Source: Gonocerus acuteangulatus (Eukaryota; Arthropoda; Insecta; Hemiptera; Coreidae). Taken from it: 64,000 nucleotides of DNA. Position numbers and translations under genes: made by a program. Of the stretch, positions 1 through 10,261 are shown piece after piece. How positions within the stretch are numbered: position 1 is the first letter of the stretch; every line of letters starts with the position of its first letter. The DNA lies in assembly GCA_946811695.1 (NCBI GenBank), contig OX328124.1, positions 83,890,923 to 83,954,922 on the forward strand. The letters are read 5' to 3'. The notes under the pieces were generated by a model. The model ran no database searches and had not been told where the DNA came from. It was given only the letters and a program-made list of their open reading frames with translations.

Positions 1-2105
1 TCCTACATTTGTTGACCCATTTCTCGACGTCATTGAGGTAGGTTTGCAGTTTTCCAGATGCCAATTTAGGGTCGGAAGAGGAAATAAGGAAGGCAGTGTC
101 ATCGGCAAATCTACACGTGACAATATTTGGGGTTGTTGGGATATCTGAAGTAAATATAGAATAAAGGAGAGGACTTAGGATACTGCCTTGGGGGACTCCT
201 GCTTTAATGGTTCGAGGATTGGAAATTGAAGAGCCGTATTTAATATGGAATGTACGATTTTCAAGATATGATTTTAGGATAAGATAGAAATGGAAAGGAA
301 GGAATGTTTTGAGTTTGTAAAGAAGTCCAGGATGCCACACTCGATCAAAGGCCTGAGCCACGTCAAGAAAGACACCGGAACACAAGCCCTTTTGCTCGAG
401 TGTGGAGGAAATGGTGTCAACTACACGGAAGACTGGTTGGGTAGTGGAATGCTGGGTACGGAAGCCAAACTGGTCATCAGGAATTTTATGGTTTGAGTTT
501 ACTATGGGTAGGAGTCTTCTATACAGGAGTTTTTCGAATACTTTTGAAATTATTGGGAGAAGGCTAATAGGACGATAGGAACTGGCATGTGTTGGAGATT
601 TAAGGGGTTTTGGAATAATGATTACTTCGGAATGTTTCCAGGATGTGGGAAATCGAGTAGTACGGAGGATGCTATTAAATATTAGGGTAAGGAACATCAG
701 GATTTTGTGTGGCAGGTGTCGAAGGATATTGGCAGTTATTAGATCGGGACCTGGAGATTTCTTACGAGGGGGATGGTGAATTGTATATTTGACATCTGCA
801 GGACTGATGGATTTAGGTGGTTCCGAAAGAGGAAGGGGTTCATAAGGAGAGTTCAGGATTTCAGTAGTGAGTGTGGGATTACTTTCAGGCTTTGGAGTGA
901 ATACGGATTGGAGATAGTCGGCAAATAATACACTTCGTGCCCAGGAACCATTCTCTTGGCGTAAAGGAGATGAGGTCGGTTGGAATTTTAAGATATGCTT
1001 TGTTGCTTGCCATAGGGAGTTGTCACTGGTGGTGAGGGAGGAAAGGTAAGTATCGTAATTGTCAGTTCGATGTTTTTTAAGTTCTTCTTTTAGCCGTCCC
1101 GTCAGGTTGTTGAATAAGGTTTTATCGGAAGGGTATCGGGAACTCTGCCATTGGGCTAGTGCTCTGCGTTTTGCTGACAAAAGCTCAAGGATTTTGGGAG
1201 GGAGTTTTGAATGTTGAGGAGAGGGTATTGGTTTCCGCTGCTTGCTTGCAGCTTTTATGCTGAATTGTATGGCCTGCGTAACTATTTCTGCAGCTCTGTC
1301 CACGTCCTGTTGTGTTTTCAGAGCTACTTTCAGATCAATAAAACAGTCTACTGTTGATCGAAACAATGGCCAGTCCACACGTCCAGGTGTAAGAGTAGGT
1401 TTGGGAGGAAGGGGGATCGGAGAGGAACTAAGGGTGAGAAGGAGAGGAGAGTGGTCCGAGGAAAGGTCATCAAGAGTTTTCACCGAAGAGTAAATGCCTC
1501 CTAGGCCAGAAGAGACAAAGAAGTCGACAATATCGGGGATTCTGTTTAGTTCGGAAGGCCAGTAGGTAGGATTAGGTTGGGAAAGAAAAAGGTAGTTTTC
1601 GGAGTGTATGACATCGATTAGCACACGGCCTCTAGAGTTGGTAGTTCTGCTTCCCCATTGAATATGCTTCGCATTGTAGTCTCCCCCTGCAACGAAGTGA
1701 GGACCTAAGGTACGGAAGATGGTGAGGAAATCTGGATGATAAATTGTTTTATTAGGGGGACAATAGACGGAAGCAAAGATAATGGTATGAGGGTGCATTT
1801 TGACTGATACGGATGTAAGTTGGTATGATTCACTTGAGAAGGTCAAGTGAAGGTGGTGGGATAACGAGGATTTTATTAGAATAGCTGCTCCACCGTGTCC
1901 TGTCATGTCTGGGTGATCTCTTCTATATGTCCTGTATCCTGGTGTGGTATATATGAGTTGTGGACGTGTATCTGTGTGTATCTGTTAATAGTACAATGTC
2001 AACTTTTTTGTCAGTTAGTAAAAGTTCTAGTTCTTGTTTTGGGGACAGTAAGCCATTTGAATTCCAGAGAAGGATGGTGAGGGTTTGACAGCTGGAGGGG
2101 ATCAT
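1..2105 (-). pseudogene. LINE ORF2: AP-endonuclease plus reverse transcriptase (one frameshift, partial)
   Basis: ORF2 makes the endonuclease that nicks target DNA and the reverse transcriptase that copies the element RNA there. The ATG at 2105-2103 overlaps the ORF1 stop as ATGA. The N-terminal endonuclease shows LLWNSNG, SVYCPPN, GGDYNAKH, TYWP and SDHSPL. The usual catalytic Glu motif (TET in copy B) reads TDT here. A one-base loss near 1925 creates a TAG at 1923-1925. In the next frame I read an uninterrupted protein from about 1922 to base 1. It contains RT motifs IIPKP, YRPISLLP, FGFRTQHST, FLDVAQAFDRVWH, GVPQGSILSP and the catalytic FADD. So the enzyme is complete as far as the window shows, apart from that one break. 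The RT thumb and C-terminus lie outside. Confidence 0.9.
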
Positions 2106-3289
2106 TTTAGGAGTTTAGGAAGGCATTGTTGCATAAACGTGGTCAGTAGGGAAATTAAAGGTGTGATTAGTGATTGAAGTCTATCGAAGAAGGACTGAAA
2201 GAGGGCGTTGGGATCAAAGGATTGGGAGTGTTATAGAGGTTCAGGCTTAGTGATAGGGGGAGGTTGCTTGGAAGGAATAGGTCTCTTTGGAAGAGGTTGA
2301 GGAATAGGTTGAGTTTCTTGGGGAATTGGAGGGTCTTGGGCTTTATTGGGACTCAGATGAGATGTGGAGGCTTCCTGTTGTCTGGTGGCTGAGGAGTATG
2401 TGAGTCCTGGGTTGATAGCCTTGTATTCCTTCCTTGTGATGTTCTGTGGTGTTTGGGGTTGATGGTAAGATTTCTCTTGTAGTGTAGCACTTGGTTGTCT
2501 GAGGCGAAGGTTGCGTAGAGTTTGAATTGATTTATATATTTTACACCCGCGGTAGGTGGCGGGATGCTCTTCCTGGTAGTTCGCACACTTGGCTTTTGCG
2601 TCGTTTGGAAGGGTGCAGATTTGGGATATGAGTTCTTCTCCGCATTTATCACACTTTGGTGCATGATAACAGTAGTTATGTGTGTGACCAAATTCCAAGC
2701 ATTTGAAGCACTGGGGAGCTTCGTTTCGGCGCTGTCGTGGCTCTTCAACCTTTATTTGCGTATAAAGGATAATCCTCTCTTTAAATATTTCTCTGCTCTT
2801 TTCTTCTTTAGACAAGTCTATGAAGAATAGGGGAAGGGAAGACTTTGTTGCAGGGTGTTTTACATTGTGAACCCGTTTTACATTGTAGCCTTTGTCGTTC
2901 AGGTCACTGGTGATGTCCTCTACTGGAGTTGAAGGGTGTAGATTCCTAATTACTACTCTGAATGACTTATGCTCTTTCAATTGGTAGCAGTGGAAATCTG
3001 CTTCTATTTTATTCAGATATTTAATTATATCCCTATAAGCACTACTGTCTGTGGGGTATATTGCTGTGTCATTAAACCCCGTTTTACATGAAAATTTATC
3101 AGCTGCAATCATTTTTAATTTATTGCAGAAAGTCTTAAAATCTCTAATATTTTTGACAAAAATAGGTGGTGGTTTATCATGAGCTGGATTTATCATAAAC
3201 TGAACAGATGATATTTCTACGAAAAAAGCAACAGCTGACTGAGTAAGAGAGGGAGGCTGCTTGAAGAAGCAGGAATGGCCCCCCACCAC
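2102..3289 (-). pseudogene. LINE ORF1: PRE_C2HC and zinc-knuckle nucleic-acid-binding protein (one nonsense codon)
   Basis: Gag-like ORF1 protein that packages the element RNA. The central region has the PRE_C2HC signature (RNLHPSTPVEDI, then LPLFFIDL), followed by zinc knuckles. The first, CFKCLEFGHTHNYC, is a proper CX2CX4HX4C. The second has lost its His (Leu instead) and the third has Tyr for the second Cys. A proline-rich tail follows. A TAA at 2233-2231 ends the frame early. Beyond it the same frame continues (HSQSFDPNALFQSFFDRLQ...) with clear similarity to the C-terminus of copy B, and stops at TGA 2104-2102, overlapping the ORF2 ATG. The start is uncertain: upstream of PPPIFVKNI this copy has only about 40 residues, unlike the Ser/Lys/Arg-rich N-terminus of copy B. 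Confidence 0.85.
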
Positions 3290-3879
3290 TAGACTACGCT
3301 AGAGGAAGGGGCTAAATGTCTAATAAGTGAATATAATTAACTCACTCTTTAACGGTAAAATACTTGATATACTTCCTCGAAACTACACATACACGTTCCC
3401 CACTATCACAACACTGATTCCACCACTTTTTGTGAGGGAATTACAAGTAAAACCAGGTAAATTGAGATTGTGAAAAGAGCACTGAAAAAAGGATGTATCA
3501 CCGTCAACAGCTAATGGCCGACTCTAGATTTATAAGTAAAAACATTGTTAATGTATTGTAAATAAATTACTGAAGCATCACTCTCACAGAATGAATTTTT
3601 TTATAAAATTTGGTACAAAAATCTAATTTAGAAGGTCAAATTCCTTTGCCAACAGAATCCGTCCACCGGAACGTGGTTTTTGAAATATTTGTGTGAAAAA
3701 GATCGTAGCGTCTACGTTATCGCGGTAATACGCCTATCAATGTAGGTATTCGAACGTAGGAAAACGAAACTATTCTTAAAGCGATAATACCGGTTAGAAC
3801 ATTAGTTTTCCTGAGTGATTTTTGGTTTGGAAATTCATGAGCGATTGATTTAGTTAAAAATTGTTCCAGACTTTTGACA
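3290..3879. other. Presumed LINE leader and unassigned sequence
   Basis: The first 300 bases are probably the 5' untranslated region of Jockey copy A. I see no gene, RNA or repeat structure in the rest. Confidence 0.4.
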
Positions 3880-4440
3880 TACATCTAAATATTTTAATTT
3901 TCGTTGCGTTCGGAGTTTTATTTCATTAAACAAGAAACAATGTGATATATCGAAAACGATTAGCAAATTTTAGTAAGTGAAACACCGACATTCGAAAGCG
4001 TACTAAAGCAAATGAAGTAATTTTTTATAGGACCATCTCAATTGGAGAAATAAGTTTTTAAAACTTCGAATGTGTTAGTGTCGGAGCTTTGAACAATTCT
4101 TTGTGTTTGATTTCTTCAGTTTTTTATTTCTTTTCGTTTTTTAAAAAAAAAATCAATTTAGCAATAATATTTATTTTCCAGTAAAACAATATAAGTATTA
4201 TAAGAAAAAATTGTTGGTTGTAGGTCTTTTGGAGTGGAAGCCGAAGGGGCAGAGTTAGCAATTTCCGCTTCTGTAAGTTAAATGCGTCTAACTTCTAACT
4301 TTTCTTCAATATTTCAACGTAGCAGGTGTTTCTTTTGATTCACAAAATATTAACTATATTTATTCCATGCTTTCTAAATGACGCTAAGGATAAGACTGTT
4401 ATGAGAACGCGCCAAGATGATGCAGTTCCTACGGAATTTT
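3880..4440 (-). repeat. Degenerate family A repeat copy
   Basis: Matches diagnostic parts of the 1.3-kb dispersed repeat (best copy 10262-11640) in reverse: the CATTCGAAAGC block, the TTGGAGAAATAAG block followed by AAAACTT, and the end motif AGATGATGCAGTTCCT at 4412-4427. Heavily diverged and interrupted. Confidence 0.6.
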
Positions 4441-5292
4441 GGACTCTTTTATTCACAGATGATTTTCAGAGGAAATTCAATTCTTTGACTAATGTTTGGT
4501 TGAAATCTGCATCCCTACAGACGAAGTGGTGCATTAGAGACCCTGAAATAGAATATTAAATAACACCCCTGAGCATAAATACTGCCCGACACTCCTCCTG
4601 TTAATGGACGCTAATGTAGGCAGAAGGGATTAGATTTTAAATAACTAGGATTTGAAACCAATTTGTCCCCATCGACATTTAAACTATAAAGGCAGACATC
4701 CGTTCTGGTTATGGGATATTCATCTCTCTAGTAGAGCTTCAAGTTCAAAGCCATGAAGCATATGACAATTAGTTCACCGACTTGAAATTAAATAATGCAG
4801 CACTAATGGAGATTGAAATACATTCTATAATCTGCATTAATATCCAATAGTGCACGCCTCCAATGATGACTATTAATCGATTATTCCTTAATCGATCTAA
4901 TCTTGTCACCTTCGCGCGTTTCCGTTTCATAAAGTCATTTCAAATGCTTGTAATAGTAACAGATAATTTGTCAAAGAATTCAACAGATTCTGAAACCCAC
5001 AGAGGTCAACCCAACCATGACACCCATGATCTCAGATTTTAATAAAACTTGGCATGTTTGTTCCTTTCATGGATATAAGTAAGTATATAAAACCGTTCTG
5101 CTCTATCTCAAATGGTTTATTTTTTTACGCGCCGCTAATGTTTTTAAAAATTTTGCAGTTTTCATCGATTGGACAAATGCAGTTCGTTCTTGCATAGAAA
5201 ATAAATCATTCCTTCTTTATTCATCAACCAGTGTTAATGACATTTTTAATACAATACTTCCATAGACAAGAAAGCCAGAAAAATATATATAT
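4441..5292. other. No recognisable gene
   Basis: AT-rich sequence without coherent coding, RNA or repeat signals that I can identify. Confidence 0.5.
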
Positions 5293-5520
5293 AACCGTAA
5301 AACTTTACTCACACACTCGTTTTTAATGACTAAAACTGAAAAACCTACTTGCAGACAGTGTAACTTACCTCTAACAGTTAAACACATATTGACAGAATGT
5401 AGAAGACGTGATTACTTACAAATACCGCACGACATCACTGAACTTTTGAAAGAGGGTAGCCAATCGATAAACACTATTTTTCAACATCTAAAACACACAC
5501 AGCTGAACAACAAGATTTAA
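5293..5520 (+). pseudogene. LINE pol C-terminus fragment (CX2CX7HX4C motif)
   Basis: Only the extreme C-terminus of a retrotransposon pol protein is left. It reads LLTHSFLM, then the Cys/His motif CRQCNLPLTVKHILTEC (CX2CX7HX4C), and ends LNNKI-stop. This motif is typical of the region after RNase H in I/ingi-like LINEs. The closest relative in the window is the fragment at 6929-7300, which ends LINKI-stop. There is no upstream RT, so the copy is 5'-truncated, as is usual for target-primed insertions. It has no coding capacity of its own. Confidence 0.8.
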
Positions 5521-5757
5521 TTTTAGACTCTAAAGTTACTTCTGATATCTGGTAGCATCGGTGAAAAGATAATTTTCATTATAATTATTTGTCATATTAA
5601 ATTAATTTTATTTTCACTTAATCGTGATTTATATGCGTGAGTGTATGAACACGTATGTATGTACATGTGTATAACATGAATTACACATATTCTATAAAAG
5701 CAATGTAGATGCATGTGTTGTGCACTTGCCTATACATCTGTAATGTATATAGTAATG

Positions 5758-5823
<66 letters not shown>

Positions 5824-6014
5824 TACATACTTATAACTGTTATATTAATTTGTAAAATACTTTTATTGTAAATTAATGTTTTTACTTTATATGAAATATC
5901 AATAAGAAATTGTAACAATTATAGGAACACATTTTTCACATGTTTAATTATAAGAACACATTTATAATTATCGAGCGAATCATCTGCGTTATGAGAGTCT
6001 TGATAATAAATAAA
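5521..6014 (+). mobile_element. 3' untranslated region of the LINE fragment
   Basis: Follows directly from the pol stop codon. AT-rich with TGTATG-type runs similar to the 3' region of the LINE at 7301-7680, a long TA microsatellite, and a terminal AATAAATAAA-type tail that abuts the Tigger element at 6017. Confidence 0.6.
5762..5815. repeat. (TA)n microsatellite
   Basis: About 27 uninterrupted TA units inside a LINE 3' region. Confidence 0.95.
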
Positions 6015-6299
6015 TACAGTAGAACTTAGATAATTCGAACCCCTAGGGACCGATAAAAAAGTTCGAATTATCCAAAATTCGATTTACAAAATTTTTCGAA
6101 AATAAAGGGGAAAAAAATCGAACTTCATATTTTCACATTTTTTAATTAAAAAAATACGTTTTATTTAAAGAACAACAAACATTTCATGAATTGATGATTA
6201 CGTACATAAGTAATAAATAATTTATCAAAAAAATAAAAATAAACATCTATTGTTTAGAAAAAAAGTCATTTTTATAGGAAATAATTTTTTCTTTATTTT

Positions 6300-6463
6300 T
6301 CAGGAAAGTTGGTAAAGTGTTCCAAGTTGGTAAAGTGTTGTTGGAGGAATTCCAAAGTCCTTGGCAATTTCAGATTTTTTTTTTAAATCCTGTTTCAACT
6401 TCTTTAATCGCAGCTATTTTCTCTGACAACGTTAAGGTTTTATAACTTCTAGGCTTCGACATC
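6300..6463 (-). pseudogene. Tigger transposase N-terminal HTH (CENP-B-like) remnant
   Basis: The minus-strand ATG at 6463-6461 opens MSKPRSYKTLTLSEKIAAIK, followed by EVETG. After a frameshift in a run of A's comes KSEIAKDFGIPPTTL. This is the CENP-B/pogo N-terminal helix-turn-helix that binds the element's ends. A short direct duplication (AACACTTTACCAACTT) follows and a stop comes soon after. The DDE catalytic domain is missing, so no transposase can be made. The fragment is too short and broken to appear as a long reading frame; I recognised it from motif order. Confidence 0.8.
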
Positions 6464-6928
6464 TTAAATCAACAACTCACAGAACTGCACTGTACACCAG
6501 AAATTCAAGGCACAAACAACAACAACAAAATACAACAGATCTAGGCGCTGACTGATTTTTAACTGAATAAGAAATGAAGATTGGAGGGATGTTGGGAGGG
6601 AATTCTAGGATAAACAAACCTCGGAAGGGAGGAAGCGCGACTCACCACTTTGCAGAACTCCCAGAGTCCAAGAACTAGTGTATGAGACCACCGCTACTCT
6701 TGTCCCGGAACCCCTACATCCGTATCTTATTATCCGCTTTTCCTGATGTGAGAATATTTTCATAAGATTTAAGATCGACCGCCTCTCTGTCCACTTACCA
6801 TTCAAGGTACAGACTCGTCAAAAATTCAAATTATCCAAAATTTTATTCGAATTAACCAAGATTTTTTTACATTGTTTATGCCCCAAATTCTAGGGTCCGA
6901 GAGAAATATTCGAATTAAAGAAGATTTC

Positions 6929-7300
6929 TGGCAAAACTGGCAATATACATGGCAGATAATAGAGGACAATAAATTAAGAGAAATAAAATCGACAGTTAAA
7001 GCTTGGAAGACCCCACCCAGAATCAATAGAAAACATGAAGTTGCCTTAAGTCGATTGCGGATTGGACATACAAGATTAACGCATTCATTCCTTTTTTCTA
7101 AAGAACCACCCCCAATCTGTGAATCATGCAACGTTCAAGTAACAGTGAAACATTTACTTACAGAATGCCGAATATATCAATCAATTAGAGAAGAGCTAAT
7201 GTTATCAGACATCATGGATGAAATCCTTGGAGATGATGCTGATAACGTTAGAAAGCTATTAAACTTTATAGACAAAACGGAACTAATTAATAAAATCTAA
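6929..7300 (+). pseudogene. LINE pol C-terminal fragment
   Basis: The frame begins WQNWQYTW at the truncation point and reads through ALSRLRIGHTRLTHSFLF to the Cys/His motif CESCNVQVTVKHLLTEC (CX2CX7HX4C), ending LINKI-stop at 7300. The part after RNase H is open and undamaged, so the copy is fairly recent, but RT and RNase H are absent because of 5' truncation. A continuous frame extends left to 6872 only by chance, through Tigger sequence. Confidence 0.85.
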
Positions 7301-7611
7301 AGCATTCAATTGAACAGATAGCGAATGGTGAGTGTGTTTAATGTTTGTGAGTAAGGCTGAATGGAACTGGGTTTGTGTATGTGCGTAGGTGTGTCCATGT
7401 GTGTCTGTATGTGTGTATGTGTACATTTTGAGTATGTTTGTATCTATATTTGCCAATGAAAATGACATTGCAAGTAATCTCAGTAAGCAAAATAAACCAG
7501 AATCAATAATAAATAATTAAATAAAATTCAAAAGCTGATCTAACCATTTAATAAATTTAAAAGTAATAAGAAAATATTTCACCACAAAATATAATAAAAC
7601 ATTCACTCGAT

Positions 7612-7640
7612 GGCGTTAATGACCCTAAGGTTGACACGCC
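7612..7640 (+). other. LINE 3'-terminal hairpin (GGCGT/ACGCC stem)
   Basis: GGCGT at 7612-7616 pairs with ACGCC at 7636-7640, immediately before the A-rich tail. The loop reads TAATGACCCTAAGGTTGAC. Equivalent hairpins end the elements at 12050, 30272, 42221 and 46027. It is the likely recognition site for the LINE reverse transcriptase (inference). Confidence 0.65.
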
Positions 7641-7712
7641 TTAAAAAAAAAAAAGAAAAAAAAAAAAAAAAAAAAAAAAAAGACGATTTCGAATTATCCA
7701 TGTTCCACTGTA

Positions 7713-9065
7713 TATAAATATAACCGTAATTAATGTATGTAATGTGTAATGTAATTACAAATGGCCTCCGGAAAATCCTAATATTTTTTTTAATGAAATA
7801 TGGCACTCCACACTTATTGGAATATCATCCAGAGCGAAAAAGATAAACACAAAAGTATTTTCTTATTATTATTCTAAAAGTTATACACTATCACATGAAA
7901 AAATAATATTTATGTTTTTTTTCACTCTTTCGTTATTTTTTTCGTCAAAGATAAAAAATTGTTCAATTAAAAATTTTGCTAAGATTACATTATTATTATT
8001 TTAAATATAGCCACTCTTACCCAATACTACAAACATAAAACAGGTTTTCGAAAAAAAAAAAAAATGCCTTATCTAAAAGGATATTACTCACTCCTCGATT
8101 TCCGCACATTCCAAAGCTTACTTTTAATATAAAGATCTAGTAATACAGACTCGGTTCCCATTTACTTCTCATGTTTTATTGAAAAATTCAATTAAAATAA
8201 CAACAAACAATTATTATTATTATTAATTTGATGGAACGTTTCATTGGCAATTTGCATAAAAAACAAATAAAAACTAAGGCAAACTGAGAGAAAAAAACGA
8301 ACACCTTTATTGTCTGTCATTCGTCACAGCACAAATTATGTTTTATGAATGATACCAAAATCAGAAAGATTCAAGTATCTACGTTTTTTTCTCAAAGCAG
8401 GTGGTTGGCACGACTGTGATCCGTTTAAAAAAAAAAAAAAAAAAAAAGAACATACCAGCTACATGATAAAAATATAGTAGCTGCAATCATTTCAAAATAA
8501 ATGTAATTAGTAGGTATAATAGGTAATTACAGTAGTTTTAATTAGTAGTTAGTAGATAAATTTCCCCCAATAATGTTTTGCCCCACTCTCTCATACAGTC
8601 GTCAAAGTTGTTTTAGAGTGTTACTAGTGAGTAGGTTTAATATGCATGCATCGTTCTGAAACAACTGTTGAAACAGTACTGCTTGTTGATAACGTCTTGA
8701 GATCTTCCATTCCATCCCTTTCTGTGACGGGAGTGAACTATAATGTTTCATTAAAATTGCTTAATCACTACAAATGAGTCTTAATATTAGAAATGATCTG
8801 GTCTACCGAGCAAAGCTTCCGAACAAGACGAAAGTCTGATATTTTCATCTTGAAGAATCCAAATAATTTTCCAAGCTCACGCGATGCCTTCGTTTAACCT
8901 ACATTTTCTCAACCTCATCTCCCTTGTTTTGAATATTTCAGCAGGAGGAATTCACATGTCTGTTGAAAATAGTTCGCTTTCTTGTATGGAGAGTTTTCGG
9001 AAAAATGGAATTTTTAATGAATTCGATGTCTTAATTATATGATATTGAATAACAGTTTTCTATTT
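7713..9065. other. No recognisable gene
   Basis: AT-rich DNA with A/T homopolymers (for example 8051-8064 and 8427-8447). I see no coherent frames or structured RNAs. Confidence 0.5.
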
Positions 9066-9067
9066 AA

Positions 9068-9175
9068 AAAGTCAAGGATTGGTTGGGATACGGCTATGGT
9101 CAGATTTTTAGAAAAATCTGTATTTTGAACGTTTTGGAATGCTCTTTGCCAGCCTTCTTCGACTAAAAAATAAAT
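9068..9175 (-). repeat. Penelope-like/hammerhead-like repeat end, copy 1
   Basis: In reverse it reads CGAAGAAGGCTGGC, then CCAAAACGTTC, AGATTTTT-AAAAATCT and TAGCCGTATCCCAACC. The same order of blocks is found at 9440-9545, 10425-10535 and, in part, 58640-58850. Family assignment is tentative. Confidence 0.5.
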
Positions 9176-9439
9176 ATTCAAAATTACAAACAAGAATACT
9201 CACAACAGCAATTTGTTTAAAAAATATATAAGGCAAAAAAAGGGTATTTAGGAAACAAATTGATTTGTAGTTTTGTACAAAAATTAGTTGAAAGTAAGTA
9301 AAGAAAAGGAACACCGGTCTTACTTAACTTCTCATATATTTAGTGATAAAAAACAAAACATTTTTTACCTACTATACACTTAAAAAAATTGTGTTATAAC
9401 CTATTGTCATAATGTAAAATTTTTCTTCCTTTTGTATTT

Positions 9440-9545
9440 ATTTTTTAGATGAATAAGGCTACGAAAGAGCATGCCGAAACGTTAGAAAAAAATAATATGA
9501 CATTTTATTTTAGCCGAATCCCAACCATACCTTGACTTCTTATCA
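9440..9545 (+). repeat. Penelope-like/hammerhead-like repeat end, copy 2
   Basis: GATGAATAAGGCTACGAAAG, then ATGCCGAAACGTT, and TAGCCGAATCCCAACCATAC followed by CTTGACTTCTTATCACCTC. This copy keeps the GAAAC element that copies 1 and 3 have changed to AAAAC. Confidence 0.5.
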
Positions 9546-10261
9546 CCTCAACGGCTCAGTATCAGCATCTCATTTCCTATTTTTAGCAATGATAAATGGT
9601 AGTCGAGTTTTGTATGAAATATATAAACCTGAAAGGAGGAGAACAACAATAATAAGAATAATTATAAATATTAAATTTAAACCTCGTTATGGAATAAAAT
9701 AAAATAAAGAAATGTACAAAAAAGAATATTTCACCCACGGAAAGCGCGTAAACTTAAAGTGTTTCCGTTTAAACGATTAGCTCTATTGTTATCTATAACA
9801 ATATATATGTTATCTATAACTATTTTTTCCTATAGGAAAACATGAGTAATAATATTATTAGTTAGTAGTATCATTAGTTTGCTTTTTAAAGTAAATATTT
9901 GTGTTAAATTTAAAACCCCTTTTTTTCTGTTATATATACAAGAAATATTTCTAAAATAAAACCGGAAACACCCGACTCCCTATCGATCAAAGAAACTCCG
10001 TATTACAAACATAAACATAGTTATTTATACAGACGGACTCAATTAACTGTTGACATAATTGTAAAACCCACTTGAAGAGTGATTAACGCCTTTGATCGAA
10101 CAGAAGTAACAGTCTCTCTGAGATGCGTGAGATACGCGCAAATATTCAATAATTAAAAACAGACTATAGTTAATGCATATGACAGTAAAAGGGTAAGTAC
10201 GAAACGCGGCAGTATATTCATGGAGGGTTAAGCACGTAATGGCTGACTAGAGAAAGGCAAA
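9546..10261. other. No recognisable gene
   Basis: AT-rich, no features that I can support. Confidence 0.5.

Larger units (their letters stand above)
1..3600 (-). mobile_element. Jockey-clade non-LTR retrotransposon, copy A (3' end outside window)
   Basis: Reading leftward on the minus strand, the order is a presumed 5' leader (about 3600-3290), ORF1 (gag-like) and ORF2 (endonuclease plus reverse transcriptase), which runs off the window at base 1. The arrangement and motifs are those of Jockey-clade LINEs. The copy is young-looking: I find only one nonsense codon in ORF1 and one frameshift in ORF2. The 5' boundary is a guess, because no target-site duplication can be paired without the 3' end. 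It belongs to a different subfamily from copy B at 35.3-39.95 kb: proteins are alignable but clearly diverged. Confidence 0.9.
6929..7680 (+). mobile_element. 5'-truncated I/ingi-like LINE inserted in Tigger, with 10-bp target duplication
   Basis: Flanked by AGAAGATTTC (6919-6928) and AGACGATTTC (7681-7690), a 10-bp target-site duplication with one difference. The insert starts inside the pol C-terminus, runs through a 3' region of about 380 bp, and ends in a GGCGT...ACGCC hairpin (7612-7640) followed by a long A-rich tail. The duplication shows that the coding fragment and the hairpin tail arrived as one unit, which matters for the SINE tails elsewhere in the window. Confidence 0.85.
6017..7710 (-). 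mobile_element. pogo/Tigger DNA transposon remnant, split by a LINE
   Basis: The left end begins CAGTAGAAC and the right end is the inverted CAGTGGAAC. Both continue into GATAATTCGAA, and both are flanked by TA (6015-6016 and 7711-7712), the pogo/Tigger target site. Subterminal TTCGAATTATCC blocks recur at both ends. Only the transposase N-terminus remains (6300-6463, minus strand), so the element is non-autonomous. Without the LINE insert at 6929-7680 it would be about 0.93 kb. It sits at the A-rich end of the preceding LINE fragment, so it probably landed in that tail. Confidence 0.85.

Noticed and set aside
1242..1493. Plus-strand 83-codon frame
   Set aside because: It is antisense to the LINE ORF2 linker region, which I could read continuously on the minus strand.
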